A stretch of DNA of 64,000 nt from assembly GCF_016429155.1 (NCBI RefSeq), contig NZ_JAELUC010000002.1, forward strand, positions 101,853 to 165,852, in the 5' to 3' direction. Made by a program: the position numbers and the translations under genes. How positions within the stretch are numbered: position 1 is the first letter of the stretch; every line of letters starts with the position of its first letter. Under the pieces are notes generated by a model, which did not search any database, was not told where the DNA came from, and worked only from the letters and a program-made list of their open reading frames with translations. This document shows, one piece after another, positions 23,939 through 32,397 of this stretch. The stretch comes from Pedobacter sp. ASV12. Its GTDB lineage: Bacteria > Bacteroidota > Bacteroidia > Sphingobacteriales > Sphingobacteriaceae.

Positions 23939-26358
23939 ACAAATACAACTCTAGACAACAGGTACAAATTACTGCAATATTACTATTTATTTTGGTGTTT
24001 GTGGCAGGATGCTCTTCAACAAAGTACATCGAAGACTATCAGTCGATCGTTAAAAAAGTTGAAATAGATAGTGTGGGCAAGGCTTTCGAAGAGCAGGCGT
24101 ATAACTATGTGCAAAAAGACATCAGGCCTGCGGGCGGCTTGGGCATCAATGTAGCCATCTACAACATGTTCAACACCAAGAACGGCAAATACAAAACCAG
24201 CAACATCAAGCCTTTGGGCTCGCCACCGCCTATTTTAGACAGTACTTTGGTAGAAATTTCGCGTACGCAGATCGAAAAGTACCTGAAGAGCAAGGGTTTT
24301 TTTAAGGCAAAGGTCAAATCGCAGATCGACATCAAAAACAAAAAGGCCAGCCTCAAATTTATCGCCGAACCAGGCCCAGCCTTTATGGTGAACAAGCTGA
24401 GCTATCAAATTCCGGATACGTCCGTAAAAAAACTGTATTTTTCGCATAAAGTGCTGTTTACGCACCTGCGCGAAGGCATGCAATATGATGAAGATTCGCT
24501 GGTTTACGAACGGGAGCAGATCTATCAGGTGATGCGCCAAAACGGGTACTTCGATTTTGTGAGGCCTTATGTGCGCTATGAACCTGATTCGGGCCTGAAC
24601 TCGAGCAAGGTAAACATTAAGCTGATCATTGACAATCCGATAGACAGCCTTGTCAAGAAACACAAGATCTATACCATTGGCGAAACCAATATCATCATCG
24701 CCCCTAATTCGGATGGTTTCACCGATTTGGATAAGCTGGGCGATTCGCTCAAAGTAAAAAGGACCATCCGTGGCATTAAATTTACCGATTTGTCCAAGCG
24801 GTTTAGGCGCAACCCCATTGTGCGCTACGATTTTTTAAGGGAGGGCGAAATTTTCGACGTCAGCAAGGAACAGCTCACCTACGACCGGCTTTATCAGCTC
24901 AACGTCTTCAAAAACGTGAAAATAGATTATACCAAGGCCAAAGATAGCAGCAACAAAGTAGAGCCGGTATTGTTGTTAACGCCACAAAAACGACGTAGCA
25001 ACAGGATAGAAGGCGAGATTCCTTTTAATGGCGGTACGGTTGGCTTTAACCTGAGCAATACCTATACCGACAACAACTTTCTGAAGGGCGCAGAGCGTTT
25101 CCAGTTTCAGATTAAAGGCGGTTTGCAATCAAGGACGAATGGGGGCAAGTCGATTTTTTCGGATATCTACCAGCGCGATTTTTCGGTAAGTGCCAGTTTG
25201 AGCGTACCCCGATTGATGGTGCCTTTTGGTATTCCGATGATGGGCAAAAACGGGATGCCTTATACCACTATTTCGACCAGTTACCTGTATGCCTTGCAAA
25301 AAGACGTTGCGGTAAGGCGGATTTTTATCAATTCCATTTCTTACGATTGGGTAGAAACCAAGTCGAAGCTCCACTCGTTAACGCCGCTCAACTTTGAATA
25401 TCGTTTTGGTAACGTACTGATCGATACCAATAGTTCGAACCCCAATGCCCAGGTGAACAAAAAACTGTTGGCCAATAATTTTTACAACATCTTTTTGCTG
25501 GGCAGGAAGGATTTCACGCTTGGTGTAAAATACACCTATTCGCTTAATGCAGATAAGCTGCTGAGCAATAGGTCGTTTGTGTATTTCAGAGGTGGCATAG
25601 ATATGGCAGGCAACCTCTTGCAATTGGCCACCAGGGCCTTGGGTAATAAACACGACCCTGCCAAAGGCGATTTCGGTACAGTATTGGGCCTGCCGTTTAA
25701 TCAGTATGTCCGTCCTGAAATTGATGTGCGCTGGTACAAAAATATTGGGGTAGACAAGCAGTTTGTAGCCAGGATCAATGCAGGCGTTGGCTATGCGTAT
25801 GGCAACTCTACATCTATTCCTTTCGAAAAAATGTTTTATGCCGGCGGTTCGAGCGGCATCAGGGCTTGGCAAGCCAGAACACTGGGGCCGGGTAACTACA
25901 ATAGGGCTATTTTGCAAACGCCAGAGCTCAGGAGCGCGCTTTTTGGTTTAGACCAGTTGGGCGAAATGCGCATTGAGAGCAATTTCGAATACAGAACCAT
26001 GCTGACCAACAAGTTTTTTGGTGGCAAGCTTAAGGGAGCTGTGTTTGTAGATATGGGTAATATCTGGAACCTTACCGACGACGAACTGCAGTCGGGGGCC
26101 AAATTTAAGCTAAAGGATTTCGGAAAGCAGCTTGCCATTGGTACGGGCGTAGGCTTAAGGTACGATGTGCAGTTCTTTGTATTCAGGTTCGACCTGGGCC
26201 TCAAAGTAAAAGATCCGCAGTTTGAAGGCAGCGAACAATGGGTAATCGGGAAATTCCTAAGAGGTGGCGGCGATTTCAAAGCCCAATACAACATTGCACA
26301 TAGCCCAGACCGCTACCGCTTTATGCAATACAATTTCGGTATTGGCATGCCGTTTTAA
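23929..26358 (+). CDS. BamA/TamA-family outer-membrane lipoprotein (TamL-like)
   Basis: 809 residues from a TTG at 23929; no ATG or GTG precedes the lipoprotein signal in this frame and a stop lies at 23917. The signal ends in the lipobox LVFVAGC. POTRA-like repeats follow (QIEKYLKSKGFFKAKVKSQI; EQIYQVMRQNGYFDF; TYDRLYQLNVFKNVKIDYTK). The C-terminal 16-strand D15 barrel carries the GGSSGIRAWQARTLGPG loop (VRGY/F-like motif) and ends at FGIGMPF. TamL is the lipidated TamA version of Bacteroidota and works with TamB in outer-membrane assembly. No tamB is next to it. The gene is divergent from, and overlaps by 10 bp, the RNA methyltransferase gene. Confidence 0.88.
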   Translation: MKAYKYNSRQQVQITAILLFILVFVAGCSSTKYIEDYQSIVKKVEIDSVGKAFEEQAYNYVQKDIRPAGGLGINVAIYNMFNTKNGKYKTSNIKPLGSPPPILDSTLVEISRTQIEKYLKSKGFFKAKVKSQIDIKNKKASLKFIAEPGPAFMVNKLSYQIPDTSVKKLYFSHKVLFTHLREGMQYDEDSLVYEREQIYQVMRQNGYFDFVRPYVRYEPDSGLNSSKVNIKLIIDNPIDSLVKKHKIYTIGETNIIIAPNSDGFTDLDKLGDSLKVKRTIRGIKFTDLSKRFRRNPIVRYDFLREGEIFDVSKEQLTYDRLYQLNVFKNVKIDYTKAKDSSNKVEPVLLLTPQKRRSNRIEGEIPFNGGTVGFNLSNTYTDNNFLKGAERFQFQIKGGLQSRTNGGKSIFSDIYQRDFSVSASLSVPRLMVPFGIPMMGKNGMPYTTISTSYLYALQKDVAVRRIFINSISYDWVETKSKLHSLTPLNFEYRFGNVLIDTNSSNPNAQVNKKLLANNFYNIFLLGRKDFTLGVKYTYSLNADKLLSNRSFVYFRGGIDMAGNLLQLATRALGNKHDPAKGDFGTVLGLPFNQYVRPEIDVRWYKNIGVDKQFVARINAGVGYAYGNSTSIPFEKMFYAGGSSGIRAWQARTLGPGNYNRAILQTPELRSALFGLDQLGEMRIESNFEYRTMLTNKFFGGKLKGAVFVDMGNIWNLTDDELQSGAKFKLKDFGKQLAIGTGVGLRYDVQFFVFRFDLGLKVKDPQFEGSEQWVIGKFLRGGGDFKAQYNIAHSPDRYRFMQYNFGIGMPF

Positions 26359-26416
26359 TGGGCATTGGTTGACTAGTTCATTGGGCTGGAACTGCCAACT
26401 GTAAACCGATCATGCA

Positions 26417-26944
26417 TTAAATCAAATTCTTCAGGTAATCAAAAGTAGTTTCGAAGAAAGTAGAGATATTGAGCCCGTTGCTGTAGCTGAAGAAGAAGAA
26501 AATCAGCAACAGAATAATGGCGATATAAATGAAGCGCTTAAAGGCAAAGGCCAGAATAATAATAATCAAAGGGATAACGATCAAGAATATCCTGCTGATG
26601 GTAAATGGATTGAGGTCGCCGTCTTTTTTGTACACATACAACAGTTTGCTGTGCGTGCCATTGTCGTTTTGGTGCTTGATGTACACAAAAGTAGATTTGT
26701 CGATTTGCAGGGGAATAACGGCTACGCCGCCGTTAAAGCTCAGCGATTGGGTAAAGCCACTGATGCTGAACGTATAAACGCCATTGATGTTTTCTATCGG
26801 GTTGCCTAACGAATCGGCAGCGATAATGGCCAGCTTGCTATTTTTGAGCAGGCTTTCCTTGACCAAGAAATTATTAATATCGGTATGTTGGGCAAAGCAG
26901 GTGCCCGAAATAAAAAGCAGCAAAGCAGCAAGCAGGTTTTTCAT
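26417..26944 (-). CDS. Hypothetical exported protein with C-terminal membrane helices
   Basis: 175 residues. A cleavable signal peptide (MKNLLAALLLFISGTCFAQ) is followed by a small domain of about 90 residues. That domain looks like an Ig-like fold (GVYTFSISGFTQSLSFNGGV, with KLLYVYKKDGD). Two very hydrophobic segments come next (about 120-138 and 140-156). The family is not recognised. The patatin gene ends 18 bp upstream on the same strand, so the two are probably co-transcribed and may work together at the envelope. Confidence 0.75.
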   Translation of the reverse strand: MKNLLAALLLFISGTCFAQHTDINNFLVKESLLKNSKLAIIAADSLGNPIENINGVYTFSISGFTQSLSFNGGVAVIPLQIDKSTFVYIKHQNDNGTHSKLLYVYKKDGDLNPFTISRIFLIVIPLIIIILAFAFKRFIYIAIILLLIFFFFSYSNGLNISTFFETTFDYLKNLI

Positions 26945-26962
26945 GTCTAATGTTAAAGCCAG

Positions 26963-29278
26963 TTATTCTAAAGATCGTTTGTTGTAGATGAGATACCCTA
27001 AATGTAGCAAAACGCCGTTTCTTTTTACAGGATCGTCGTATAAATTATAGCTGAGGCTTATGGGGCCAACAGGGGTATGGTAAACCAATCCGGCGGTACC
27101 CGCATAATGCCAGCGCCTAAAAGCTTTTGCATATTTTACTTCCTGCAGCCCGGTTTGTTCAAATTCCTTGTAAGGCAGGAACAGGTAGGCCTCCAGTCGC
27201 AAATCGAGGTTTCTTTTAATGTTGAATACATTTTTGAGGCCTCCTGCGGCATAGCTTGTTGCCCTGAACTTTTCAAGAAAAAGCGATCTGCTGTCTTGAA
27301 GCGGATAAAAAGCCGGCGCAGCCAGCAAGGTGGCATAGTAGTTGAAATATCGCGGCTGCGAAGAAATTACGCCTTCTACCAAATAGCCTAAGGTATAATG
27401 TTTGGTATGGAAAAAGTAATGTTCGTCGCTCAGCTTCAGGTGAAACCATTCCCTAAAAGTACGCGCTATTTCCAGGCTGTTCGCAAAGCTGGTATTGCTT
27501 CTGAAAATGTTTCCAGGTGTATAGTTTTCCTTGCCGGTAGTAAAGTTTACGCTGAAAAAAAAACTGTGGCCACGGTCGGCATATTGCTTACGGTTCAGCG
27601 AGTTCTGCTCAAAAAGTACGCTTGTTCTCAGGCCGTTAAAAACAGTCCTGTCCAACACATCGCCAACCTGAAAAGTATTGGTAGGGCTGTAGCTGTCGTT
27701 GTTGTTGATAAACGAGCCGATCAGGGTAATCCTGGCATTGCGGTTTAAAGGCATGCCCAGTTTGAGGTCTATTTTCCTGTCGCCTTGTTCTACATAGGTA
27801 GGATGGGGGTTTTCGATAAAAATTTGGCTGGTATTGTAATAGTTCCAGTGGTTGTAGGTCAGTTCGGTAGCCAAAAACAGGGGCAGGCCAGAAGGATAGT
27901 CGACACGGCCACTTAGCTGGGCCGATTCGTAAAACCTGCCCGAATAGAAGTTGGCCCCAAAAGTATAGGCCTTTCGGTTAAGATAATTGTACTGCAGCCC
28001 CAAATAAACATTGCTGATCGGCCTTGAAGAGATATTGCCTCCAAAATCGATCTTGAAGCTTTTTTTAGGTCGGGCTACAATTTCGAAAGTATAACTATCC
28101 GTAGCCGGATTGTAGCTTATTTTGGGATAGACGGTTTCAAAAGTCTCGTCGGCCACCAGTTTATAATAGCCCCTTTTGATATCGGTGAGGTTAAAGGTAG
28201 CCTGGTCGCTTTTAAAAAGCCTTTCAATATACTTTTTCTGTTGAGAGTTTACGCCCGAAACCACCACGTTGCTAAAAATCATGTCGGGTTTGCGCTGGTT
28301 AAATTCCATGCGCTTGGTCAAGAGTTCTTGGGTGCCTACTCTTCTGGCAATCTTGTTTTTAATGCTTTCCATTTCGGCCATGGTTGCATCGTAGCCACGT
28401 TTGATGAGCTCGGCTACAGGTACAAAATTGGTCGAGCTGAAATTGGCAAGGTCTGGCTGGATGTAGGTGCCATTTTCGCCCACCAAGGTAGAGTCGGACT
28501 TGGCCAAAAACATATATACCAAAAAACGGTTCAATAGGCGGTCGTCGTTTTTGGGATATTCGTTAAATGTTTTTGACGATACGTTTGCGCCGATAATGAA
28601 ATCGGGATTGAACTCCTTTTTCATCACATCGGCCGGAAAGTTGTTGTAAATTCCGCCGTCAAATACATATTTGTCAGCCAGTTTAATGGGCCGATAAATC
28701 AGGGGTACCGTCATGGTAGCCCGCACGGCTTCGGCCAAATTGCCCTTGCCCACCGTAATGCTTTGTTGCGAAAGCACATCAGATACCATGCAGCGATAAG
28801 GCACAAAAAGCTGGTCGAAATTGTCTTTTGAAATGGCCGAAGCCTGCGAAAACAACTCCATCAGCGCAAAATTAAGCGGGATGTCGTTAATAAGGTTAGA
28901 CCTGAAACTCAGCCTCAGGCTGGTATCTATCGAAAGCTTGGCGGTAAGCACCGAAGCATTTGGACTTGTTTTTTGAAAATAATAGCTGTAATCGCTTTTG
29001 TAACGGCCGTTTACCCAATCCTGAAAATCCGAGCTCAAGGCAATTTTCTCCATTTGGCTTGGCGAGTAGCCTGCGGCATACATGGCCCCTACAATGCCAC
29101 CCATCGAAGTGCCGGTAATGTAGTCGATCGGAATGTGGTTTTCTTCCAAGGCCTTTAAGGTGCCAATATGGGCAAGTCCCTTGGCGCCGCCGCCGCTAAG
29201 TACCAGGCCAACTTTTTGCGCCTGGGCTTGCAGTGCCAAAAGTATGAAGAGCAAAACATATAGTTTTTTAGGGTTCAT
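26963..29278 (-). CDS. Patatin-like phospholipase fused to a BamA-type barrel
   Basis: 771 residues from the ATG at 29278, which starts a signal peptide (MNPKKLYVLLFILLALQAQA). The upstream ATG at 29308 would hide it. The patatin domain (about 22-300) has the oxyanion loop SGGGAKGLAHIGTL, the nucleophile Ser58 in GTSMGG and Asp207 in FDGGIYNNFP. A POTRA-like segment and a 16-strand surface-antigen barrel follow. This is the plan of type Vd autotransporter-like proteins such as PlpD and FplA. It would put a phospholipase A activity at the outer membrane, either periplasmic or surface exposed. It is common in Bacteroidota, and its substrate in vivo is unknown. Confidence 0.92.
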   Translation of the reverse strand: MNPKKLYVLLFILLALQAQAQKVGLVLSGGGAKGLAHIGTLKALEENHIPIDYITGTSMGGIVGAMYAAGYSPSQMEKIALSSDFQDWVNGRYKSDYSYYFQKTSPNASVLTAKLSIDTSLRLSFRSNLINDIPLNFALMELFSQASAISKDNFDQLFVPYRCMVSDVLSQQSITVGKGNLAEAVRATMTVPLIYRPIKLADKYVFDGGIYNNFPADVMKKEFNPDFIIGANVSSKTFNEYPKNDDRLLNRFLVYMFLAKSDSTLVGENGTYIQPDLANFSSTNFVPVAELIKRGYDATMAEMESIKNKIARRVGTQELLTKRMEFNQRKPDMIFSNVVVSGVNSQQKKYIERLFKSDQATFNLTDIKRGYYKLVADETFETVYPKISYNPATDSYTFEIVARPKKSFKIDFGGNISSRPISNVYLGLQYNYLNRKAYTFGANFYSGRFYESAQLSGRVDYPSGLPLFLATELTYNHWNYYNTSQIFIENPHPTYVEQGDRKIDLKLGMPLNRNARITLIGSFINNNDSYSPTNTFQVGDVLDRTVFNGLRTSVLFEQNSLNRKQYADRGHSFFFSVNFTTGKENYTPGNIFRSNTSFANSLEIARTFREWFHLKLSDEHYFFHTKHYTLGYLVEGVISSQPRYFNYYATLLAAPAFYPLQDSRSLFLEKFRATSYAAGGLKNVFNIKRNLDLRLEAYLFLPYKEFEQTGLQEVKYAKAFRRWHYAGTAGLVYHTPVGPISLSYNLYDDPVKRNGVLLHLGYLIYNKRSLE

Positions 29279-29309
29279 CACCCTATAAAAATATTGTTTT
29301 TCTTTCAAA

Positions 29310-29798
29310 TTAATTCAAAAGCGAGATGGAATAGGTTAAATAAGACGCAAAGCTGACCCAAAGAATATAAGGCACAAAGAGCCATCCCGCCGTTTTGTCT
29401 ATGCGGTAAAAGATAAAGGCATTGATGATGATGGTTAACAACAAAAGGCCGATTTCTATCAATGCAAAGCCGATTTGGTGCTGATAGAAGAACAGAAAAG
29501 ACCACATGAGGTTAAGCAGCAGCTGCAGCGCATAGATGCCGATTGCCCATGAATAGCCCATGGCGGTTTTGCGTTTTTTCCAAACCAGGTACGAAGAAAT
29601 GCCCATCAAGACATAAAGCAGGCTCCAAACTGGGCCAAAAACTGCGTTGGGCGGATTAAAAGCAGGCTTGTTGAGGGTCAAATACCAGGTTTTGACAGAA
29701 TCAAGCGTAAGCATACTGCCTAAAAAACCAACAAACAGAGGAATAAAAAGGCAGATCAGGAAAGGAACAAATTGGAATTTACTGGTTTTCTTGGGCAT
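29310..29798 (-). CDS. tspO: TspO/MBR-family membrane protein
   Basis: 162 residues, five membrane helices and the usual Trp-rich pattern: WYLTLNKPAFNPPNAVFGPV, WSLLYVLMGISSYLVW, NLMWSFLFF and YILWVSFASYLTY. TspO binds tetrapyrroles and affects porphyrin and stress responses in the membrane. Its stop lies 31 bp from the ATG of the patatin gene, so the two may share a transcript. Confidence 0.95.
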   Translation of the reverse strand: MPKKTSKFQFVPFLICLFIPLFVGFLGSMLTLDSVKTWYLTLNKPAFNPPNAVFGPVWSLLYVLMGISSYLVWKKRKTAMGYSWAIGIYALQLLLNLMWSFLFFYQHQIGFALIEIGLLLLTIIINAFIFYRIDKTAGWLFVPYILWVSFASYLTYSISLLN

Positions 29799-29865
29799 GA
29801 GCTAGTTTTAATTGGTTTACAATTAACAAATTTTAAGAGTTGTTGTTTTGTAACAAAATTGAAAA

Positions 29866-31068
29866 TTAATCGAGCCAGATTAGGGGATGCCTTACGGGTA
29901 AATTTCTGATGATTTCCTCGTTTTTGGGGTTGTGCTCAGCCACTTTCCAGGTGTTTAGCCAATCTCGCTGCTGATAGGCCATGGCGCCAAACAAAACCGA
30001 CGGCTGGGCTACCGGCCAGCTTTCCCAATGCATGACGTCTTTGGGATAAGGCCATTTGTCTTTGTTGGCCAGAAAAGGATAGAGAAAAGAGATTCCTTTT
30101 TTAATCCCAAGGCCATCGCTGGTTTCATAGTTCCATAAATTATCTTGCGATGTGCTCAATAACTGGCAAATGGTTGCCATGGCATCTAAATTGAAAATCG
30201 AATAGCCATAAGGCTTAGTTCTTTTAAGTTCTAAAGGCAAGCTGCCATCGCTTGCCATTTGCTGAGGTAGGATTACCGTTTTGTAACGTTCCTTGCAAAA
30301 ATCGATGAGTTGCTGGTTATGGGTAAATTTGGCAAAGCAAGCTACTTGCATTACCCAGCAAGTGCCGTGGTTGTTTTTGGCGTTCATTTCGTCTTTGCCA
30401 TAGGGATGTGTAACGAGCCAATCCAAATATTGGGCAAACCAGCTTTTAGCACCCTTTAGGGTTTGTTGCGGCAAAGCCTTTGATTTTTGCATGGCCAATA
30501 TGCCTTGTACTACTTCCATCAATTGTATGGTATCGATAATGCCAATGCCACGCCCCGTGGCAACGCCTTTTATGGCCTGGGCATATAATAAGTTGGGATT
30601 CATTTTGGTAGCTTCGTCAACAAACCAGGCGTTGAGATGTACAACGGCCTGTTTTACATATTTATCATCCCCGGTAAGCCGGTAGGCCGATGCCAAAGCG
30701 CCTATAAGCTGGCTAAACCTGATCATGGCCTGCCGATGGGCCACAAAATTCTGCGGGTTGGTGAGCCCGTCTTTTTGGATATAAGGTCCGTTTGGGTTTT
30801 CGGGGTTTGGCCACCAATAGTCGCCTTCCGAATAAAAGTCGTGCAAACCACCGCTGCTCCTTTCGGCACGAAAGGCGGTAACGGTAATCGGTTTTTGCTG
30901 CATGGCCCAGCTGGCTTCTTTTAAAACCTGTTGGCGTAGCGTAGCTGTAAGCTCGTCTTTAAAATCGTCGGCTTTAAAACTGCTGCAAACCAAACCAACT
31001 GCAATTAAAATTGTTAGGTAAAATCTACTGAAACTGAGCTTCGGCACAAAAGATGAAACAAATTTCAT
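29866..31068 (-). CDS. Alginate-lyase-family protein (PL5-like)
   Basis: 400 residues from the ATG at 31068 (an ATG 24 bp upstream is possible). It has an N-terminal export signal (FSRFYLTILIAVGLVCSS) and an alpha/alpha-toroid of the Alginate_lyase family (PF05426). DYWWPNPENPNGPYIQKDG is typical, and the motif KNNHGTCW (Asn232-Asn233-His234) matches the NNH..W active-site motif of PL5 lyases. It would cleave a uronate polysaccharide by beta-elimination in the periplasm. It stands alone, with no susCD pair or other carbohydrate genes beside it. Confidence 0.88.
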   Translation of the reverse strand: MKFVSSFVPKLSFSRFYLTILIAVGLVCSSFKADDFKDELTATLRQQVLKEASWAMQQKPITVTAFRAERSSGGLHDFYSEGDYWWPNPENPNGPYIQKDGLTNPQNFVAHRQAMIRFSQLIGALASAYRLTGDDKYVKQAVVHLNAWFVDEATKMNPNLLYAQAIKGVATGRGIGIIDTIQLMEVVQGILAMQKSKALPQQTLKGAKSWFAQYLDWLVTHPYGKDEMNAKNNHGTCWVMQVACFAKFTHNQQLIDFCKERYKTVILPQQMASDGSLPLELKRTKPYGYSIFNLDAMATICQLLSTSQDNLWNYETSDGLGIKKGISFLYPFLANKDKWPYPKDVMHWESWPVAQPSVLFGAMAYQQRDWLNTWKVAEHNPKNEEIIRNLPVRHPLIWLD

Positions 31069-31171
31069 TTTATGGGTTTTTTGGTAGGCCATGAATAAAA
31101 ATGCGTATATTTCGTAAATATCTAATTAATTAAGTTAAAAGAAAAATAGCCCTTTTTCGGCATATCAACCA

Positions 31172-32395
31172 ATGAACTATAAGCACCTTCAGGAAGAAGT
31201 TGAAAAACACGTGCTCGCTTATTTCAGTACGCACCACGACGAAAAACTTGTTTACCATAACCTAGATCATACCCGAGATGTGGTCAAAGCCACCACGCAG
31301 ATTGCCAATCACTACCAGCTCAACGACAAGGATTTTTTTATTGTTTATACTGGAGCTTGGTTTCATGATACCGGCTATTTTGAAGCGCCCACCAGCCATG
31401 AGCAGAAAAGTGCGGAATTAGCCGGCAACTTTTTGAAGGAGCATGAGGTGCCGGCAGACGTGCGGGATGCTGTGGCGCAGGTGATCTTATCTACCAAAAT
31501 GCCCCAAAAACCAACCAATCAGCTCGAAAATATTCTATGCGACGGCGATCTTTTTCACCTGGGTGGCGAAAATTTCAGGAAAAAGGGCAAGCTCATGCAC
31601 AAGGAAATAGAACTGCTTTATAATAAGCACATCAGCAAGATAGAATGGCGTAAAAAAGACATTGCCTTTCTCGAAACGCATCACTACCATACCGATTACT
31701 GCAACCTGCTGCTCAACGATCAAAAGGCCAAAAATATAGCTAAGCTCAAAGCTAAGTTGGTTGAAGATGAAGCCGAACAAGGTTTGGCCAATACCAATGA
31801 ATTGGTTGCCAATGAAGAGCCAAAACAAGAAAAACTGCGTAAAAACAAAGACAAGGAAAGGCCTGATAAAGGTATCGAAACTATGTTTAGGATTACCTCG
31901 GGCAATAACCAGCGCCTGAGCGATATGGCCGATAATAAATCGCAGTTGCTCATTACCGTTAATTCCATCATTCTTTCGCTTATTGTGAGTTTGGTGCTCA
32001 GAAGGCTCGAAGACAATGCTTTTCTCATTGTGCCTACCTTTATTTTGCTCATGGTGGCGCTTTCTTGCATTATTTTTGCCATTTTGGCTACCAGGCCATC
32101 CATTCCGAATGGGGTGTTTACTGATAACGACCTCGATCGCAAAAAGGTAAACCTGCTTTTCTTTGGCAATTTTTATAAAATGGCTTTGCAGGATTATTCG
32201 AGAGGGATGATCAAGGTGATGAACGATAAGGAATTTTTGTACGGCACGCTCATTACCGATGTGTACTCGCAGGGCGTGGTGTTGGGGCGCAAATACAAAC
32301 TCTTGCGTACAGCTTATAACATTTTTATGTACGGATTGATTACTGCGGTACTCGCTTATGTAATTTCTTACGTCGCTTACGGTAAATTAGACTAA
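31172..32395 (+). CDS. HD phosphohydrolase fused to a Pycsar-effector-type (DUF5706) membrane domain
   Basis: 407 residues in two parts. Residues 1-190 form an HD domain with His33 (NLDHTRDVV), His65-Asp66 (GAWFHDTGY), His76 (TSHEQKSAE) and Asp124 (CDGDLFHLG) as metal ligands. A charged linker (about 195-235) leads to a DUF5706/PycTM domain: RLSDMADNKSQLLITVNSII and membrane segments near 257-277, 284-306 and 383-404. DUF5706 is the transmembrane effector of Pycsar anti-phage systems, where cUMP or cCMP triggers it. No PycC cyclase is nearby, and HD fusions are widespread in Bacteroidota, so a housekeeping or nucleotide-degrading role is equally possible. It is followed by ppk1 after 2 bp. 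Confidence 0.88.
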   Translation: MNYKHLQEEVEKHVLAYFSTHHDEKLVYHNLDHTRDVVKATTQIANHYQLNDKDFFIVYTGAWFHDTGYFEAPTSHEQKSAELAGNFLKEHEVPADVRDAVAQVILSTKMPQKPTNQLENILCDGDLFHLGGENFRKKGKLMHKEIELLYNKHISKIEWRKKDIAFLETHHYHTDYCNLLLNDQKAKNIAKLKAKLVEDEAEQGLANTNELVANEEPKQEKLRKNKDKERPDKGIETMFRITSGNNQRLSDMADNKSQLLITVNSIILSLIVSLVLRRLEDNAFLIVPTFILLMVALSCIIFAILATRPSIPNGVFTDNDLDRKKVNLLFFGNFYKMALQDYSRGMIKVMNDKEFLYGTLITDVYSQGVVLGRKYKLLRTAYNIFMYGLITAVLAYVISYVAYGKLD

Positions 32396-32397
32396 AA

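Noticed and set aside
31172..32395. Complete Pycsar anti-phage locus
   Set aside because: Only the effector-type domain is present; no PycC cyclase gene is adjacent, so a full system cannot be claimed.
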